This document shows positions 2,978-5,182 of a stretch of 5,182 nt of DNA, one piece after another (position 1 is the stretch's first letter; the number at the start of each line of letters is the position of its first letter). The stretch is from CALAED01 sp937891035 (lineage in GTDB: Bacteria > Actinomycetota > Actinomycetes > Streptosporangiales > Streptosporangiaceae). The notes under the pieces were generated by a model. It was not told where the DNA came from. It was given only the letters and a program-made list of their open reading frames with translations, and searched no databases. Where the stretch lies: assembly GCA_035642125.1 (NCBI GenBank), contig DASQSZ010000223.1:1-5182 (forward strand). The letters run 5' to 3'. A program made the translations under genes and the position numbers.

Positions 2978-5182
2978 ATGCCTGATCGGATAGCGGACAT
3001 CTGGGGAAGGCGGACGCCGTACGGCGCGGAGGCACGATGGCCGGTCCGGGTCGATCAGTACCTGGAGGACGGCGTCGCCGAGGCCGACGTCGAGTGGGTC
3101 AGGTCGGCCTGCGTGCTGTGCTCGAACGGCTGCGGCATGGACATCGCCGTGCACGACGGCCGCATCGCCGGCGTGCGCGGCCGGGCCACCGACCGCGTCA
3201 ACCACGGCCGGCTGGGGCCCAAGGGCCTGTACGGCTGGCAGGCCAACAATTCGCCCGACCGGCTGACCGAGCCGTTGATCAGGGAGACAGGCGGGCGGCT
3301 GCGGCCGGCGAGCTGGGACGAGGCGATGAGCCTGGTCGCCGAGCGGTCACGCGAGGTGCTTGCCGAGCGCGGCCCACTGGGGATGGGCTTCTACAACACC
3401 GGGCAGCTGTTCCTCGAGGACTACTACACGCTGTCGCTGCTGGTCCGCGCCGGGATCGGCACGCCGCACCTGGACGCGAACACCCGGCTGTGCACCGCCA
3501 CCGCCGACTTCGCGCTGAAGGAGACGTTCGGCAGTGACGGCGATCCCGGGTCGGTGACCGACATCGACTGCTGCGACACGATCTTCACGATCGGCCACAA
3601 CATCGCCGAGACGCAGACCGTGCTCTGGTCACGGATCCTCGACCGGTTGCACGGACCCGATCGGCCGCGGCTTGTCGTTGTCGATCCGCGCCGTACGGCG
3701 GTGGCGCGGGAGGCGGACGTACACCTGCCCATCCGCGGCGGCACCAACCTGGCGCTGCTGAACGGCATCCAGCACGAGCTGATCGAAAACGGCTGGGTCG
3801 ACCGTGCGTTCGTGGATCGCAACACCGTCGGTTTCGACCGGCTCACGCAGACGGTGGCGGAATATCCGCCGGAGCGGGCCGCCGACATCTGTGGCGTGCC
3901 GGCCGACGACATCAGGGCGGCGGCTCGCGTCATCGGCGGCGCGCGGCGACTGGTCTCGACCTGCCTGCAGGGCGTCTACCAGTCGCATCAGGCCACCGCC
4001 TCGGCCTGCCAGGTCAACAACATCAACCTGCTGCGGGCGATGATCGGGCGGCCGGGCCGCGCGGTGTTCCAGATGAACGGTCAGCCGACCGCGCAGAACA
4101 CCCGCGAGACCGGAGCCAACGGCGACTTGGCCGGCATGCGCAACTGGCAAAACCCCGAACACGTCGCCGAGCTCGCCCGGATCTGGAACGTCGATCCGCT
4201 GCGCGTCCCGGCCTGGGCGCCGCCCACGCACGTGATGCGGATGATGCGGTACGCCGAGGAGGGCTCGATCCGGTTCCTATGGATCATCGGGACGAACCCC
4301 GCGGTTTCTCTCCCCGAGCTGGCCAGGATCCGTTCGATCCTGCGCCAGAAACGGTTGTTCGTCGTGGTCAGCGACGCGTTCCGCACCGAGACGACGGAGT
4401 TCGCCGACGTGGTGTTGCCGGCCGCCATGTGGGGCGAGAAGACCGGCACCTATACCAACCACGACCGGACGGTGCACCTGTCGGAGCGGGCGGTCGATCC
4501 GCCGGGGGCGGCGCGGCCGGACATGGAGATCTTTCTCGACTACGCTCGGCGCCTCGAGCTCACCGACAAGGACGGGGCACCGCTCATCAAGTGGCGTACG
4601 CCCGAGGAGTGCTTCGAGGCGTTCAAGCAGATGACGCGGGGCCGTCCGTGCGACTATTCCGGGTTGTCCTACGACCGGCTGCGCGGCGACAACAGCGGCA
4701 TCCAGTGGCCCTGCACCGATCAGACGCCGGCCGGCACCGAACGGCTTTATGCCGACCACGAGTTCAACACCGCGACCGACTATTGCGAGGACTACGGGCA
4801 CGACCTGCTCACCGGGGCCGCGCACGAGCGCAAGGACCACAGCGCGATGGCCCCGGCCGGCCGCGCGATCCTCAAGGCGGCGCATTACCTGCCGGCGCAC
4901 GAGCCGCCCACCGATGATTACCCGTTTTGGTACACGACCGGCCGTACGGTCTATCACTGGCACACGCGGACCAAGACCGGCCGGGTCCGCCGGCTCGACG
5001 CGGCCGCGCCGGAGATGTGGGTCGAGATGTCGCCGGCCGACGCCGAACGGCTGGATCTCGCCGAGGGCGACCTCGTCCGCGTCGAGTCGCCCCGCGGCCG
5101 GCTCAAGGCACGTGTCCGCATCGGTGGTGGCCGGGACGGCGTCGTCTTCGCGCCGTTCCACTACGGCTATTGGGACATGCCG
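2978..5182 (+). CDS. Molybdopterin (bis-MGD) oxidoreductase, assimilatory nitrate reductase-like (3' truncated by window edge)
   Basis: The first 735 residues are visible, with no stop before the window end. The protein belongs to the DMSO-reductase superfamily, nearest to the actinobacterial nitrate reductase/formate dehydrogenase-like branch. An N-terminal Fe-S motif CVLCSNGC (Cys45, Cys48, Cys52) is followed by HGRLGPKG at 76-83, where the usual fourth Cys is Gly80; the conserved Lys82 is kept. NTRLCTATA places the expected Mo-ligand at Cys172, as in nitrate reductases and unlike the Ser/SeC branches. MGD-binding signatures include IIGTNPAVSLPE (436-447), SDAFRTETTEFADVVLPAAM (465-484) and WGEKTGTYTNHDR (485-497). 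The C-terminal molydop-binding beta domain starts near TTGRTVYHWHTRTKTGR (653-669). There is no Tat signal (RR at 11-12 lacks a hydrophobic segment), so it is cytoplasmic. ATG 2978 has GGGAGG (2967-2972) 5 bases upstream; a TCCCGCGGGA palindrome (2961-2970) overlaps this site. It is probably co-transcribed with the hemerythrin gene. Nitrate is the best guess for substrate but unproven. Any C-terminal redox domain would lie outside the window. Confidence 0.92.
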   Translation, partial: MPDRIADIWGRRTPYGAEARWPVRVDQYLEDGVAEADVEWVRSACVLCSNGCGMDIAVHDGRIAGVRGRATDRVNHGRLGPKGLYGWQANNSPDRLTEPLIRETGGRLRPASWDEAMSLVAERSREVLAERGPLGMGFYNTGQLFLEDYYTLSLLVRAGIGTPHLDANTRLCTATADFALKETFGSDGDPGSVTDIDCCDTIFTIGHNIAETQTVLWSRILDRLHGPDRPRLVVVDPRRTAVAREADVHLPIRGGTNLALLNGIQHELIENGWVDRAFVDRNTVGFDRLTQTVAEYPPERAADICGVPADDIRAAARVIGGARRLVSTCLQGVYQSHQATASACQVNNINLLRAMIGRPGRAVFQMNGQPTAQNTRETGANGDLAGMRNWQNPEHVAELARIWNVDPLRVPAWAPPTHVMRMMRYAEEGSIRFLWIIGTNPAVSLPELARIRSILRQKRLFVVVSDAFRTETTEFADVVLPAAMWGEKTGTYTNHDRTVHLSERAVDPPGAARPDMEIFLDYARRLELTDKDGAPLIKWRTPEECFEAFKQMTRGRPCDYSGLSYDRLRGDNSGIQWPCTDQTPAGTERLYADHEFNTATDYCEDYGHDLLTGAAHERKDHSAMAPAGRAILKAAHYLPAHEPPTDDYPFWYTTGRTVYHWHTRTKTGRVRRLDAAAPEMWVEMSPADAERLDLAEGDLVRVESPRGRLKARVRIGGGRDGVVFAPFHYGYWDMP

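Noticed and set aside
2264..3205. Upstream extension of the ligase frame on the minus strand, giving an 804-residue protein
   Set aside because: The added 314 residues are antisense to the hemerythrin gene and the start of the molybdoenzyme, both with clear motifs. Their Val/Gly/Leu/Arg-rich composition is a shadow of those genes.
3629..5161. Minus-strand frames of 200 and 294 residues opposite the molybdoenzyme
   Set aside because: Both are Arg/Val/Gly/His-rich shadows of a well-supported gene on the plus strand. Such long antisense frames are expected at this GC content.

Overview
The window reads as chromosomal DNA of a high-GC Gram-positive actinomycete. The codons are strongly biased to G/C in third position, and the protein families present (DUF664/DinB-like, hemerythrin HHE with a Pro-rich tail, and an actinobacterial-type molybdopterin oxidoreductase) are typical of that group. 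The sequence does not settle the genus. I see no rRNA, tRNA, CRISPR array or intact mobile element.

Layout. Positions 2-208 (+) hold the C-terminal end of a DUF664/DinB-superfamily protein cut by the window edge. Positions 209-790 form a long, gene-poor spacer of about 580 bases. It contains a perfect 13-bp hairpin (441-473), a repeat of part of that hairpin at a strong ribosome-binding site (487-499), a possible 24-residue peptide ORF (508-582), and a decayed P-loop ATPase fragment (about 672-764, +). Positions 791-2263 (-) encode a complete 490-residue adenylate-forming enzyme of the phenylacetate-CoA ligase type. Positions 2264-2377 are a divergent promoter region. Positions 2378-2947 (+) encode a 189-residue hemerythrin HHE protein. 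After 30 bases, positions 2978-5182 (+) encode a molybdopterin-dependent oxidoreductase related to assimilatory nitrate reductases, still open at the window end with 735 residues visible.

How the genes may work together. The hemerythrin and the molybdoenzyme lie head-to-tail, each with its own good Shine-Dalgarno, and look like one operon. A GTTT-N14-GGGTAA element upstream matches the general-stress sigma factor (SigB/SigF-type) pattern, so the likely reading is a stress-induced pair: a di-iron O2/NO/peroxide-binding protein plus a cytoplasmic redox enzyme. The ligase is divergently transcribed from a CATAAT box that would give a leaderless mRNA. Its link to the operon is only positional.

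Most noteworthy points: the molybdoenzyme lacks the fourth cysteine of its N-terminal Fe-S motif (Gly80) but keeps the Mo-ligand cysteine (Cys172); the stress-type promoter stands before the hemerythrin-molybdoenzyme pair; and the 441-499 region can form two mutually exclusive hairpins, one of which would cover a ribosome-binding site. I found no clear evidence of a wholly new multi-gene system.
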